Source: CAWEBF01 sp963807235
GTDB lineage: Bacteria; Acidobacteriota; Vicinamibacteria; Vicinamibacterales; UBA2999
DNA: 64,000 nt
Direction: 5' to 3'
NCBI GenBank assembly: GCA_963807235.1
Contig: CAWEBF010000009.1
Coordinates: 186,001 to 250,000 of the forward strand
The position numbers were made by a program, and so were the translations under genes. Positions 10,828-20,435 of this stretch are shown here, in pieces (position 1 is the first letter of the stretch; each line of letters begins with the position of its first letter). A model generated the notes under the pieces. The model was not told where the DNA came from. It was given only the letters and a program-made list of their open reading frames with translations, and made no database searches.

Positions 10828-11630
10828 TGCGGCAGCTCGACGGTCTTGGCTGCCGTGAGTGTCGTCGAAAGCGTGGTGCCCGATGCCAGCACCACGTCCT
10901 TGCCGCGCGTAGCCAGCACGGCGCCCGTGCCCGCGGCGCCGCCGATCGCGGCGCCCTTGGCGGCACCGTCGCCGCCGCCGAGGATGCCACCGACCACCGC
11001 ACCCACGCCTGCGCCGACGCCGATCTTCGTGGCGTCGCCCTTGACGTCGCCTTCGCCCTCAACCGTAATCGGGCTCGTGGAAAGCGCGCTGCGCTCGCCG
11101 TCCACCGTCACGTTGGTGAACCGGAGCGAGAGCGCCGCGCGACCCTTGACCCGACCCGGGCGCACCACATCGGTCACCACGCCCGACAGCGTGGCGCCCG
11201 CCGGCAATGCAGTCCGGCCGCCGACCTCGACGGCCCGCCGCAGGCGCCCACGCACGGGCGTCTCCGTGGTGGCCGTTTCCGACGACAGATCGTTCAGCAG
11301 CTCGATCGAAAGCTCGGTGCCAGCCGGCACCGTCACCTCGACGAGGGCCGGTGCCGGCGCGGGCGCAGCGATCGGCGCCGGGCGGTTGCCGGTGCCCGTC
11401 GGCAACGGGGCCGCTGTATTCGTTTCCACTGAGGCCGGTGCGGTCGCTGGCGGGGTTGCCGGGGCAGAGGCGCCTTGCGGCGCAGCTGTCGCGGGTGCCG
11501 CCGCCGGCTCTGCGGTCGCGGTGGCATCGGGCGCCAGGGCAGTCTCCTCCGCTGGCTGGCTCTGACAGCTCGCGAGCACGAGGGGCAATGAGGCCCACAA
11601 AAGGGCCATCCGAACGGTCGTGGTTGTCAT
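10824..11630 (-). CDS. Lipoprotein with Ala/Pro-rich linker and glycine-zipper C-terminus
   Basis: The first 20 residues (MTTTTVRMALLWASLPLVLA) are a lipoprotein signal followed by SC, so the lipobox LVLASC predicts lipidation. A low-complexity Ala/Pro/Thr linker (about residues 22-90) leads to a folded domain starting VEVTVPAGTELSIELLND. The C-terminal third is a glycine-zipper run (GVGAGVGAVVGGILGGG, then GAAIGGAAGTGAV), as in envelope proteins that insert into membranes. No enzymatic motif is present. ATG 11630 is preferred to the upstream in-frame start at 11690 because it begins the signal peptide. It converges on the CDGSH gene. The 200 bp upstream, shared with ilvB, must hold promoters for both. 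Confidence 0.75.
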   Translation of the reverse strand: MTTTTVRMALLWASLPLVLASCQSQPAEETALAPDATATAEPAAAPATAAPQGASAPATPPATAPASVETNTAAPLPTGTGNRPAPIAAPAPAPALVEVTVPAGTELSIELLNDLSSETATTETPVRGRLRRAVEVGGRTALPAGATLSGVVTDVVRPGRVKGRAALSLRFTNVTVDGERSALSTSPITVEGEGDVKGDATKIGVGAGVGAVVGGILGGGDGAAKGAAIGGAAGTGAVLATRGKDVVLASGTTLSTTLTAAKTVELPQ

Positions 11631-11834
11631 GTTTTCGCCTCGGCCAACTGGAGAATCAAGGATTGGGCCATAGCCGATCCAGCCCGACAATGGCCGGAAC
11701 GGGCCTATCGGCCGCTGGGATTCTCCCGAGGAACCGGTAATTTCGACATGCCGGGCGCGAATTCGGTGTTCCTTATGATGTGTGAAGGACTATCAATTTG
11801 ACTGATGCTCGTCCGTCGGTCACACTGCGAGGCT

Positions 11835-13567
11835 ATGGCGAGTAAACGCACCGGCGCGCAGATCATCTGGGAATGTCTCGTTCACGAGGGCGTGAGCACC
11901 GTCTTCGGCTATCCGGGAGGAGCGATTCTTCCGGCGTATGACGCGATGCTCGAATACCCCTCGGTCCGGCACGTCCTGGTCCGGCACGAGCAGGGCGCCA
12001 TCGCACATGGCCGACGGCTACGCGCGCGCGGGCGGCGGCGTCGGCGTGGCGATGGCCACTTCCGGGCCCGGCGCGACGAACCTGGTCACGGGCATCGCCA
12101 CGGCGATGATGGACTCGGTGCCGATGGTCTGCATCACCGGCCAGGTGCCCAGCAAGCTGATCGGCTACGACGCCTTCCAGGAAACCGACATCACCGGCAT
12201 CACGCTGCCCATCACCAAGCACAGCTACCTGGTGACGCGCATCGAAGAGATCATGCCGGCGATGAAGGAGGCGTTTCACCTGGCCAAGTCGGGCCGTCCC
12301 GGGCCCGGTGCTGGTGGACATCACCAAGGACGCGCAGCAGGCGTCGATCGACTGGGACTGGGACGCGTCGCCGGTGAAGCTGCGCGGCTACCGGCCCAAG
12401 CTGGAGATGCCGCGCGTCGCAGCTGACCAAGGCCGTCGAGCTGATTCGCGCGTCGAAGAAGCCGGTGATCCTGGCGGGGCAGGGCATCCTGCACAGCGGC
12501 GCGATGAAGGAGGTGCGGGCGTTCGCCGAGCGCATCAACGCGCCGGTGGCGATGACGCTGCTCGGCCTGGGCGCGTTCCCGGCCAGCCACCCGCTGAACA
12601 TCGGCATGATGGGCATGCACGGCGAGGCGTGGGTCAATCACGCGATCCAGGAAGCCGACCTGCTGCTGGCCTTCGGCATGCGGTTCGACGACCGCGTGAC
12701 CGGCAACCTCAAGACCTACGCGCCAGAACGCCAAGAAGATCCACATCGACATCGACCCGTCCGAGATCAACAAGAACGTGCACGCCGACGCGGCCATCGT
12801 CGCCGACCTGCGCGAGGCGCTGAAGGACCTGCTCGACGTGGTGAAGCCGGCCGAGCACGACGCCTGGCTCAAGTACATCGGCTCGATGAAGGGCGATTCG
12901 GCGGTGCGCGACATCCAGACGCTGCCCGACAACGGGCACCTCTACGCGCCGCACGTCATCAACGACATCTGGCGCATCACCGACGGCAAGGCGATCGTCG
13001 TCACCGACGTCGGCCAGCACCAGATGTGGGAGGCGCAGTCCTACAAGCACGACGAGCCGCGCACGCTCATCACCTCCGGTGGCCTGGGCACGATGGGCTT
13101 CGGGCTGCCGGCGGCGATCGGCGCCAAGATGGCGCGGCCCGACGCCGAGGTGTGGGCGATCGTCGGCGACGGCGGCTTCCAGATGACGCAGGCGGAGCTG
13201 TCCACCGCCGCGCAGGAAGGCGTGAAGGTGAACGTCGCCATCATCAACAACGGCTTCCTGGGGATGGTGCGGCAGTGGCAGCAGTTCTTCTACGACGGCC
13301 GCTACGCGGCCACGCCGCTGCGCAGCCCGGACTTCGTGAAGATTGCGGAGGCGCACGGCCTGATGGGCATCGCGCGTGGACAAGCGCTCCGAGGTGCAGG
13401 ACTGCGTGCAGCAGGCGCGGCGCGCCGAGGGCACGGTGGTCATGGACTTCCGCGTGGAGCAGGAGGACAGCGTCTACCCGATGGTGCCGGCTGGCGCGGA
13501 CCTCGACGCGATGATCCGGCGCCCGCAGTCAGCGTACTGGTCGAAACAGCCGCCGACCCGCATCTAG
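11835..13567 (+). CDS. ilvB: Acetolactate synthase large subunit, five +1 frame breaks
   Basis: Catalyses the thiamine-diphosphate-dependent condensation of pyruvate to 2-acetolactate, the first common step of valine/leucine/isoleucine synthesis. Domain order is normal. The N-terminal PYR domain has VFGYPGGAILPAYD and, across a break, the catalytic-glutamate segment HEQGA...HMADGYAR. A central TPP_M domain follows (KPVILAGQGILHSGA). The C-terminal PP domain has VGDGGFQMTQAELSTA and the metal-binding NNGFLGMVRQWQ. The frame shifts by one extra base at about 12003, 12302, 12419, 12726 and 13372. Splicing them out gives a near-perfect family protein of about 575 residues. ATG 11835 follows a GCGAGG ribosome binding site. 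It heads an operon with ilvN, ilvC and ilvD. The breaks are more likely consensus errors than inactivation, since pathway neighbours are conserved. Confidence 0.9.
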
Positions 13568-13588
13568 GCTACGCGAGCAGGTCAAGGA

Positions 13589-14110
13589 ATGTCACAGTTC
13601 ATGCATCACACATTGGTCGCGCTTGTCGAAGACAAGCCCGGCGTGCTCAACCGCGTGGCGCTGGTCTTTCGGCGCCGTGCCTTCAACATCGAGTCGCTGA
13701 CGGTCGGCCGGACCTCCGAGCCGGGCGTGTCGCGGATGACGATCGTCCTCGACAGCGACCAGACGAGCGCCGAGCGCGTGACCGCGTACCTGTACAAGCT
13801 GGTCAACGTCCTGCAGGTCGAAGACCTGGGCAGCGTGCCGGCCGTGGCGCGCGACCTGGCGCTCGTGAAGGTGGCCGTCGCCGGCCACGACCGGGCGCAG
13901 CTGCTGCGCGTGGTGGACGAGACGCGCGCGCACATCGTGGATTCGGGCGAGCAGACCATGACGCTGGAGATCACCGGCGAGCCGCCGCACGTGGACTCGG
14001 TCATCGCCCGGCTGGAGCCGCTCGGCATCGTCGAGATGGTGCGCACCGGGCAGGTGGCGATGCGCCGCGGCGACACGGCGCTCTCGGCCGCACAGTACAT
14101 CGCGGGCTAG
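13589..14110 (+). CDS. ilvN: Acetolactate synthase small (regulatory) subunit
   Basis: A 173-residue regulatory partner of IlvB that confers valine feedback inhibition and stimulates the catalytic subunit. It is intact, unlike its neighbours. The N-terminal ACT domain (HHTLVALVEDKPGVLNRVALVFRR in outline, followed by FNIESLTVGRTSEPGVSRM) binds the amino-acid effector. The C-terminal ALS_ss_C domain includes LVKVAVAGHDRAQLLRVVDE and TGEPPHVDSVIARLEPLGI. It lies 21 bp downstream of ilvB with an AAGGA ribosome binding site. The length matches the long IlvH/IlvN form. Confidence 0.95.
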   Translation: MSQFMHHTLVALVEDKPGVLNRVALVFRRRAFNIESLTVGRTSEPGVSRMTIVLDSDQTSAERVTAYLYKLVNVLQVEDLGSVPAVARDLALVKVAVAGHDRAQLLRVVDETRAHIVDSGEQTMTLEITGEPPHVDSVIARLEPLGIVEMVRTGQVAMRRGDTALSAAQYIAG

Positions 14111-14162
14111 CGAGGCTCTGCCTCGCTAGCGCGGTGTTTGATTGCCCGCCCTTTGGGCGGGC
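14108..14162 (+). promoter_or_regulatory. Tandem stem-loops between ilvN and ilvC
   Basis: The first hairpin has a 9-bp perfect stem (TAGCGAGGC / GCCTCGCTA, 14108-14128) and a 3-base loop, and starts in the ilvN stop codon. The second has a 7-bp stem (GCCCGCC / GGCGGGC, 14144-14162) with a 5-base loop. Neither is followed by a U-run. Plausible roles are mRNA processing or differential expression of ilvBN versus ilvCD. Confidence 0.55.
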
Positions 14163-14203
14163 GTGGGCCACACGAGGCTTTTCAGGGACGCACAGGAGAC
14201 CGC

Positions 14204-15226
14204 ATGGCGACGATGTTCTACGACAAGGATGCGGATATCGGCCTGATCCGCCGCCGCAAGGTGGCCGTGATCGGCTACGGCTCGCAAGGGCACGCGCACT
14301 GCGCTGAACCTGCAGGACAGCGGCGTGGACGTGGTGGTCGGCCTGCCGGCGTCGAGCAAGTCCGCCGACAAGGCGCGCGCCGCCGGCCTGAAGGTGATGA
14401 CCGTGGCGGCGGCGTCCGACTGGGCCGACGTCATCATGATGCTCATCCCCGACACGCGGCAGGCGCAAGGTGTACGAGGCCGACATCAAGCCGCATCTCA
14501 CCGCGGGCAAGATGCTGATGTTCGCCCACGGGTTCAACATCCGCTTCAACTGCATCGTGCCGCCGGCCGACGTGGACGTGACGATGGTGGCGCCAAAGGC
14601 GCCTGGCCATCGCGTCCGCGAGGTGTTCAAGGAAGGCGGCGGTACGCCGGGACTGCTGGCCGTGCACCAGGACGCCACCGGCCAGGGGCGCGCCACGGCG
14701 TTGGCGTATGCCCGCGGCATCGGCTGCACGCGCGCCGGCGTGATCGAGACCACGTTCTCGGAGGAAACCGAGACCGACCTCTTTGGCGAGCAGGCCGTGC
14801 TCTGCGGCGGCACCTCCGCGCTCGTGAAGGCGGGGTTCGAGACGCTGGTCGAGGCGGGCTATCAGCCCGAAGTGGCCTACTTCGAGTGCATGCACGAGCT
14901 GAAGCTGATCGTGGACCTGATGTATCGCGGCGGCCTGAGCTACATGCGCTACTCGATCAGCGACACGGCCGAGTGGGGCGACTACACAGCCGGCCCGCGC
15001 ATCGTCACGGACGAGACCAAGACGGACGATGAAGCAGCTCCTGACCGAGATCCAGAGCGGCGAGTTTGCCAAGCGCTGGATTGCCGAGAACGATGCGAAT
15101 CTGCCGAACTTCATGGAGAACCGCGAGCGCGAGCAGAAGCACCAGATCGAGGTGGTCGGCGCCAAGCTGCGCGCGATGATGCCGTTCCTGGACCCGGTGC
15201 AGCTGCCGCAGCCATCGACCGTGTAG
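14204..15226 (+). CDS. ilvC: Ketol-acid reductoisomerase, three +1 frame breaks
   Basis: Converts acetolactate to 2,3-dihydroxyisovalerate using NAD(P)H and Mg2+. The N-terminal Rossmann domain has VAVIGYGSQGHAHALNLQDS once the extra base at about 14300 is removed. MMLIPDTRQAQVYEADIKP is restored by removing one at about 14466. The C-terminal knotted domain carries the metal ligands in GVIETTFSEETETDLFGEQ and ECMHELKLIVDLMYRGG. A third extra base at about 15027 joins IVTDETKTD to MKQLLTEIQSGEFAKRW. The restored length is about 340 residues, the class I form. ATG 14204 has a good CAGGAG ribosome binding site. It is in the operon after ilvN. Confidence 0.9.
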
Positions 15227-15240
15227 CTCAGGGACCAGGG

Positions 15241-16913
15241 ATGGCCCTGAACAAGTACTCGGCGCGCGTCACGCAGCCGCGCAGCCAGGGCGCGTCTCAG
15301 GCGATGCTGTACGGCATCGGCCTGACGACGGCCGACATGCAGAAGCCGCAGGTGGGCATCTGCAGCATGTGGTACGAGGGCAACACGTGCAACATGCACC
15401 TCGATCGCCTGGCGGCCGAGGTGAAGGCGGGCACCGGTGCCGCCGGCCTCGTCGGGATGCGGTTCAACACCATCGGCGTCAGCGACGGGCTGTCGATGGG
15501 CACCGACGGCATGAGCTACTCGCTGCCGTCGCGCGATCTCATCGCGGACTCGATCGAAACGGTGATGCGCGCGCAGTGGTACGACGCGCTCATCACCATC
15601 CCCGGGTGCGACAAGAACATGCCGGGGAGCGTGATGGCGATGGCGCGGCTGAACCGGCCGTCGCTGATGGTCTACGGCGGCACGATTCGCGCCGGCCACG
15701 CGCAGGGCAAGCCGCGCGACATCATCTCGGCGTTCCAGTCCTACGGGGAGTACCTGGCCGGCACGATCACCGACGAGCAGCGGCTGGATATCGTCCAACA
15801 CGCCTGCCCGGGCGCCGGCGCGTGCGGCGGCATGTACACCGCCAACACAATGGCCGTGGCCATCGAGGCGCTGGGGCTGTCGTTGCCCTACAGCTCGTCC
15901 ACGCCGGCCGACGATCCGGCCAAGGCGGAGGAGTGCCGGCTGCGCGCCAGCCGCTGTCCGCGCGCTGCTCGAGCGCGACCTCAAGCCGCTCGACATCCTG
16001 ACGACGAAGTCGTTCGAGAACGCGATCGTGCTGGTGATGGCGGTGGGTGGGTCCACCAATGCGGTCCTGCACCTGCTGGCGATCGCGCGCACGGCCGGCG
16101 TGCCGCTGGAGCTTGCGGACTTCCAGCGCGTCAGCGACCGGGTGCCGCTGCTGGCGGATCTCAAGCCGAGCGGCCAGTTCGTGCAGGAGGACCTGCACGC
16201 CGTTGGCGGCACGCCCGGGCTGATGAAGTACCTGCTCGAACGCGGCCTGTTGCACGGCGACGCGATGACGGTGACGGGGAAGACGCTCGCCGAGAACCTG
16301 GCACCGCTGCCCGGTTTGAAGACGGGCCAGCGCATCGTGCAGCCGCTCGAGACGCCGATCAACCCGCGCGGCCACATCCGCATCCTGGCCGGGAACCTCG
16401 CACCCACCGGCGCCGTGGCCAAGATCACGGGCAAGGAAGGGGAGACGTTCGCCGGCCCGGCGCGCGTCTTCGACTCGGAAGAGGAGATGCTGGCCGGCCT
16501 CGAGCGCGGCGAGATCGCCAAGGGCTCCGTGGTCGTGATTCGCTACGAAGGCCCCAAGGGCGGCCCCGGCATGCCGGAGATGCTGACGCCGACCTCAGCC
16601 ATCATGGGCGCCGGGCTGGGCAAGGACGTGGCGCTCCTGACCGACGGCCGCTTCTCGGGCGGGTCGCACGGCTTCATCATCGGCCACATCACGCCCGAGG
16701 CGCAGGACGGCGGCCCGATCGCGCTCGTGCGCGACGGCGACGTCATCGAGATCGACGCCGCGAAGTGCTCGCTGTCGGTGAAGCTGTCGGACGCCGATCT
16801 AGCTGAACGCAAGCAGGCCTGGAAGGCAGCCGCCGCCCAAGGCCACGTCTGGCGTGCTCGCCAAATACATTCGTCTCGTCCGCTCCGCTTCGGAAGGCTG
16901 CCCCACGGACTAG
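15241..16913 (+). CDS. ilvD: Dihydroxy-acid dehydratase, two +1 frame breaks
   Basis: An iron-sulfur enzyme that dehydrates 2,3-dihydroxyisovalerate to 2-ketoisovalerate. Cluster cysteines lie in GICSMWYEGNTCN, TIPGCDKNMPGS and CPGAGACGGMYTANTM. LPYSSSTPADDPAKAEEC continues after a +1 break (about 15938-15951) as AVRALLERDLKPLDILTTK. The C-terminal motif GFSGGSHGFIIGHITPEA appears here as RFSGGSHGFIIGHITPEA. A second +1 at about 16838 restores the family ending KATSGVLAKYIRLVRSASEG and moves the stop to 16911-16913. The length is about 556 residues. It starts 14 bp after ilvC and closes the ilvBNCD operon. The IS element begins about 140 bp downstream. Confidence 0.9.
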
Positions 16914-17142
16914 TTCCGCATTGAGGGGCCGAGGCGGTCGTACCCGGCCGGCGCCTCCCATTCCGCACACCGGAAATCTCTCGTCCCTCCTGCCCTGTCG
17001 CTGCCACGCGCAACTAGGCCTTAGTTCGACCGGCAACCACCGTAGATACGATGAAGCGGCTGGTCCCCCTTCAGTAGCGTGGTAGCTTCCGCTCCACACG
17101 TTGCTGTGTCGCGCTCATGAGGCGCACGAAAGGAGACCAGCC

Positions 17143-18204
17143 ATGGCGTATGGTGCCATCGACGTACATAAGAAGGAAAGCCAGGTGCGGATCGTGGCGG
17201 AGGGCGGCGAGGTGATTGACCGACGGATCGCGACGCGGCGCGACGCCTTCACGCAGCTCTTCGGTCAGCGCGCGCGCATGCGCGTGTTGCTCGAGGCGTC
17301 GACCGAGAGTGAGTGGGTGGCGTGTCATTTGGAGAGTCTTGGCCACGAAGTGATCGTGGCGGATCCCAATTACGCGGCGATGTATGGCGGACGGAGTCGG
17401 CGAATCAAGACCGACCTGCGCGACGTCGCAGCCCTGACGACCGCCTGCGGGCAAGGGATCTATCGGCCGATCCATCGACGGTCGGCGGCGCGTCGGGCGA
17501 TTCAGGCGCAACTGCGGGTGCGGGACGAGCTCGTCGAGAGTCGCAGCCGCGCCATTTCGATGGTCCGGGCCCTGACGCGTGCCGAGGGGCTCCGGGTGCG
17601 CAGCGGCAGCGCCGAGACGTTTGGGCACCGGCTGGCGGCCCTCGAGCTCTCGCCCTCGCTCGCCGCCACGGTGGCTCCTGTGTGTCAGTTGCTGATCTGC
17701 ATCAATGAGGAAGTCCGGCGTGCGGACACGCGCCTCGGGGAGCTCGTCACCAGGGATCCGGACATCGCCCGCTTGACGACCTTTCCGAGCATCGGCCCGA
17801 TCACCGCGGCCGCGTACGTGGCGGCGCTGGATGACGTCACGCGGTTTCGACGGGCGAGCCAGGTCGCGAATTACCTCGGGTTGGTGCCCCGCGAGTACAG
17901 CTCTGGAGAGCAGCAACGGCGGGGCCACATCGTGCGCAGCGCGCATCCTCGCGTGCAAGCGCTGCTGGTGCAAGCGGCCTGGCGGCTCTGGCTCTCGAAA
18001 CGCGACGAGACGGCGGCGCTGCGGACGTGGGCCCAGGGGCTGGCGCGGCGGCGCAGTACACGGATCGCGATCATCGCGCTCGCGCGGCGCATTGCGCGGA
18101 TCCTCTTTGGCATGTGGCGCGACGCATGTGACTACCAGCCACCGGGCCGGGGCGTACGCGCGACGCCGCAGGCTGTCGTGCCGATGGAGGCTGTCAGCGC
18201 GTAA
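17143..18204 (+). CDS. IS110-family transposase (DEDD recombinase)
   Basis: A 353-residue protein. The N-terminal RuvC-like DEDD_Tnp_IS110 domain shows GAIDVHKKESQV (first Asp), VLLEAS (Glu) and RIKTDLRDVAAL (the two late Asp). A helical linker follows, then the C-terminal Transposase_20 domain. That domain contains LTTFPSIGPITAAAYVAAL and a conserved serine region (NYLGLVPREYSSGEQQRRG); serine in this domain is part of the composite active site in the family. ATG 17143 follows a strong AAAGGAG site. The reading frame is intact and could be active. The enzyme is known in this family to use an element-encoded guide RNA to choose its target. Confidence 0.92.
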   Translation: MAYGAIDVHKKESQVRIVAEGGEVIDRRIATRRDAFTQLFGQRARMRVLLEASTESEWVACHLESLGHEVIVADPNYAAMYGGRSRRIKTDLRDVAALTTACGQGIYRPIHRRSAARRAIQAQLRVRDELVESRSRAISMVRALTRAEGLRVRSGSAETFGHRLAALELSPSLAATVAPVCQLLICINEEVRRADTRLGELVTRDPDIARLTTFPSIGPITAAAYVAALDDVTRFRRASQVANYLGLVPREYSSGEQQRRGHIVRSAHPRVQALLVQAAWRLWLSKRDETAALRTWAQGLARRRSTRIAIIALARRIARILFGMWRDACDYQPPGRGVRATPQAVVPMEAVSA

Positions 18205-18214
18205 GGGATTGGCC

Positions 18215-18530
18215 ACCTGGTCATCAAGCTGGAGGAGCGAGCGCGTGTGCATGCCTTGGCCGCACGTGAGAGCCGGAACGTAGGGAGCGCGGCTCCTCCA
18301 TTCGCAACCCGTATGATGCGCCGGCGCGGACACGCCACCGAGAGCGCGAATAGAAGGATGAGAGACCTCGCTGGTATCCAGACGAGGGACTGAGCTTGAG
18401 GGACCCGGGGGAGAGAGAGAGTGAAGTACCCGTTCGCGCGCGCGTCCCCCAGCTGGGTGAGGGGCCGCGCGCGCTCACTAGAGCTCTGTCCCGATCGACC
18501 TGTGATGTCGCGATCAATCGGGCAACTTGA
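18215..18530 (+). ncRNA. Candidate bridge/seeker guide RNA region of the IS element
   Basis: This stretch downstream of the transposase has no convincing coding potential but strong predicted structure. One hairpin has arms CGCGCGCG (18435-18442) and CGCGCGC near 18467-18473, an inner CCCC/GGGG helix, and an outer AGTGA/TCACT closing pair (18420-18424 and 18475-18479). A second hairpin pairs CCCGATCGAC (18490-18499) with GTCGCGATCAATCGGG (18507-18522), just before the right inverted repeat. IS1111-type elements encode their guide RNA in this position. Exact RNA ends and the target/donor-binding loops cannot be set from one copy. Confidence 0.4.
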
Positions 18531-18543
18531 CAAGCCGCTTCAT

Positions 18544-19068
18544 AGAGGCATGCACCAGCCGGGTGATTCGAGGCCGTTCCGGGGACAGATCACGCGGAAC
18601 GAAGTTGCGGTGATTTGTCGGGACGATTCGATTTCGTGGCTCTCGATGTCGGTGTGCTCCATAGGGAGTCGCCAGCCGGGTACGACCACCTCGGCGCCGC
18701 CTAGGAGATCTGCGCCAAGTAGAGGAGTCAGGGGTTGCTCGTCATGACCCCGCTTCCTAAACACTACGGCGTCACACATTACCTAACTGCGTTCTGGCTG
18801 AACGCGTAGGCTGCCGGAGTGGCTGTGTGGCGCTATACTGCTCCGCGATACGCGCCAAACCGCCTTCAGCTGTTCGCAGTGCCCGAGGCGGTTGGGGGCC
18901 ATCAGGGCCGAAGGACGGACTTCTTCGCTGAATTCCAGGCGCTACCCGCGCTGGTCTCCGGTAAGGCGGAACCCCGGGAGGAGAGCCGCCCGCTGAAACC
19001 AGCTCTCGTCGAAACCGAGCCCTGGACCGTCGGTCCGGCCACCATCGATAGACACTTAGGTGATCTGT
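18544..19068. other. Intergenic region, no gene recognised
   Basis: About 525 bp between the IS right end and the TolB-like gene. An 79-codon minus-strand frame (18540-18779, containing PLLGADLLGGAEVVVPGW) loosely recalls the C-terminal end of retropepsin-like proteins but has no support. Short plus-strand frames look random. This may be decayed coding sequence displaced by the IS element. Confidence 0.4.
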
Positions 19069-19989
19069 ATGGCTGACTATCCCAAGCTCTTGCTGGCCGG
19101 CGCGCTCATCCTGGTGTCGGCGGGGACCGCCTCGGCTCAGCAAGGGCGCGCCGCCGGAGACCATGCTTGCCTTCGTCTCTGAACGGGACGGCAATTCCGA
19201 GATCTACGTCATGAATGTGGACGGGACTGGTCTCCTGCGGCTGACCAACGACGCGGGACGCGATGCGGATCCCGCCTGGTCACCTGACGGCAAGCGAATC
19301 GCGTTCGCGAGCGACCGCGCGGGCAGCTCGGACATTTACGTCATGAATGCGGACGGCTCGAATCTGGTTCGGCGAACGCAGACTGGATCGGAGCGAAGCA
19401 CCAGCTTGGTCGCCTGATGGGAGCAAGATCGCGTTCTCGAGCCTGCGCGGTGGACAATTCGGCATCTACGTGATGAGCGTGGATGGAGACTGGGCCAATC
19501 CCACGCGCGTCGGCTACGATCGGGGATGGAACGCTCATCCTGCCTGGTCACCCGACGGCGGGCAGATCGCCTTCGTAAGCGACTGGCGGGCCTTCGATTT
19601 TCTCTTTGATGTTTACGTCATGAATGCCGACGGCTCCAACATTACTACGCTGTTCGCTGGGCCGTTTTTCTCGAGGGACGGCCAGATATTCTACTTCCAG
19701 CCTTCCTGGTCGCCTGATGGCCGGAAGATCGCGGTCGTGGTCTGCGGCTACGCGTGGGACAATTGCTACCCGAGCAGTTCCATAGCAATCGCGAACGGCG
19801 ATGGACTGACGACGCTTGTGCAGGCGGGGGGATTTGCGAGGCCGACATGGTCGCCCGACGGCAGCACAATCGCCTTCTCCTCCCGAGGCGTGTCGCGACT
19901 GCGCGGGCTCGCTGCGGTATGTGAGTGCAGACGGCACCAAGAGCGGGCTGATTTTTTCGAACGGCCATAGCCCGGCGTGGCGGCCGTAG
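19069..19989 (+). pseudogene. Secreted TolB/PD40-type beta-propeller protein, three +1 frame breaks
   Basis: ATG 19069 starts a clear signal peptide (MADYPKLLLAGALILVSAGT, then ASAQQ). Removing one base at about 19147 joins it to ETMLAFVSERDGNSEIYVMN. Four to five PD40/WD40-like blades follow, each with the RxTxxxxxDxxPAWSPDGxxIAFxS pattern. Further +1 breaks at about 19394 and 19906 interrupt blades, and the restored C-terminus is KSGLIFSNGHSPAWRP. The protein would be about 305 residues and periplasmic. Such propellers bind proteins or peptides; the partner is unknown. It may be a real pseudogene or an intact gene with consensus indels. No operon partners are evident. Confidence 0.7.
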
Positions 19990-20435
19990 ACGGGGCACTG
20001 GCGCGTAGTCCGGGATTACCAGTGCCGCGGCCTGCCACGGCACGCCGTTGAGGCATCCCTGCCGCGTTCCTAGCGTCGGCGGCACACTTCCGACTTTTTC
20101 CTCTCCCTGCCCCAAGCGGCATTCGACCAATTAATCGAAGGACCGCGTACGCACGGTAGCCGAGCCATTCATTCGTTCGCCGTGGCGGCCTATGGGTAAT
20201 GACTAGTCGCGAAGTGACGAGCGACGCGTCGGTGCGGTCAGTCGCCAGATCGGCGTATTTCATTACCGAAAACGTCGTGCGGTTCGCGCGGCATTCGAGA
20301 TAGAGATCGACAAGCCACGCGTTGCGCCTGGCGAGTACTTATGTAAGATTTCCCCCCAAGACGAGTTACGCTCCAAAGACACCACCGATCGTGGTGTCAC
20401 GTGGTGCGCACTCCTGTTCGTCACGGTCGCATTTC
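19990..20435. other. Intergenic region with one hairpin, no gene recognised
   Basis: About 445 bp between two secreted-protein genes. The only clear structure is a perfect 8-bp stem (GACACCAC 20378-20385, GTGGTGTC 20391-20398) with a 5-base loop, about 40 bp before the next start codon. It could be an operator or leader hairpin. No tRNA, repeat array or convincing small ORF was seen. Confidence 0.4.

Larger units (their letters stand above)
17051..18543 (+). mobile_element. IS110-family insertion sequence, IS1111-like, with 11-bp inverted repeats
   Basis: ATGAAGCGGCT (17051-17061) and AGCCGCTTCAT (18533-18543) are an exact 11-bp inverted pair bracketing the transposase gene. Short subterminal inverted repeats are the mark of the IS1111 branch; IS110 proper lacks them. 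The real ends should lie a few bases outside these arms. The element has a short left non-coding end (about 80 bp) and a long right one (about 330 bp), the arrangement described for IS1111-type elements that carry their guide RNA downstream of the transposase. It sits after the ilvD stop and interrupts no visible gene. Confidence 0.75.

Noticed and set aside
14443..16521. A 692-codon minus-strand open frame opposite ilvC/ilvD
   Set aside because: It is a GC-rich shadow of the coding strand with Arg/Ala/His-rich composition and no recognisable motif. The plus-strand ilv genes fully explain the region.
11835..16913. Programmed +1 ribosomal frameshifting as the explanation for the ilv breaks
   Set aside because: The ten sites share no slippery codon, stop codon or stimulatory motif, and ten shifts in three housekeeping genes would leave almost no product.
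18540..18779. 79-codon minus-strand frame with an LLGADLLGG segment
   Set aside because: It only weakly recalls a retropepsin-like C-terminus, overlaps the IS right end and has no start context. Too little to call a gene.
18819..19076. 85-codon plus-strand frame upstream of the TolB-like gene
   Set aside because: No motif, unusual composition, and it overlaps the start of a clear signal-peptide gene in another frame.
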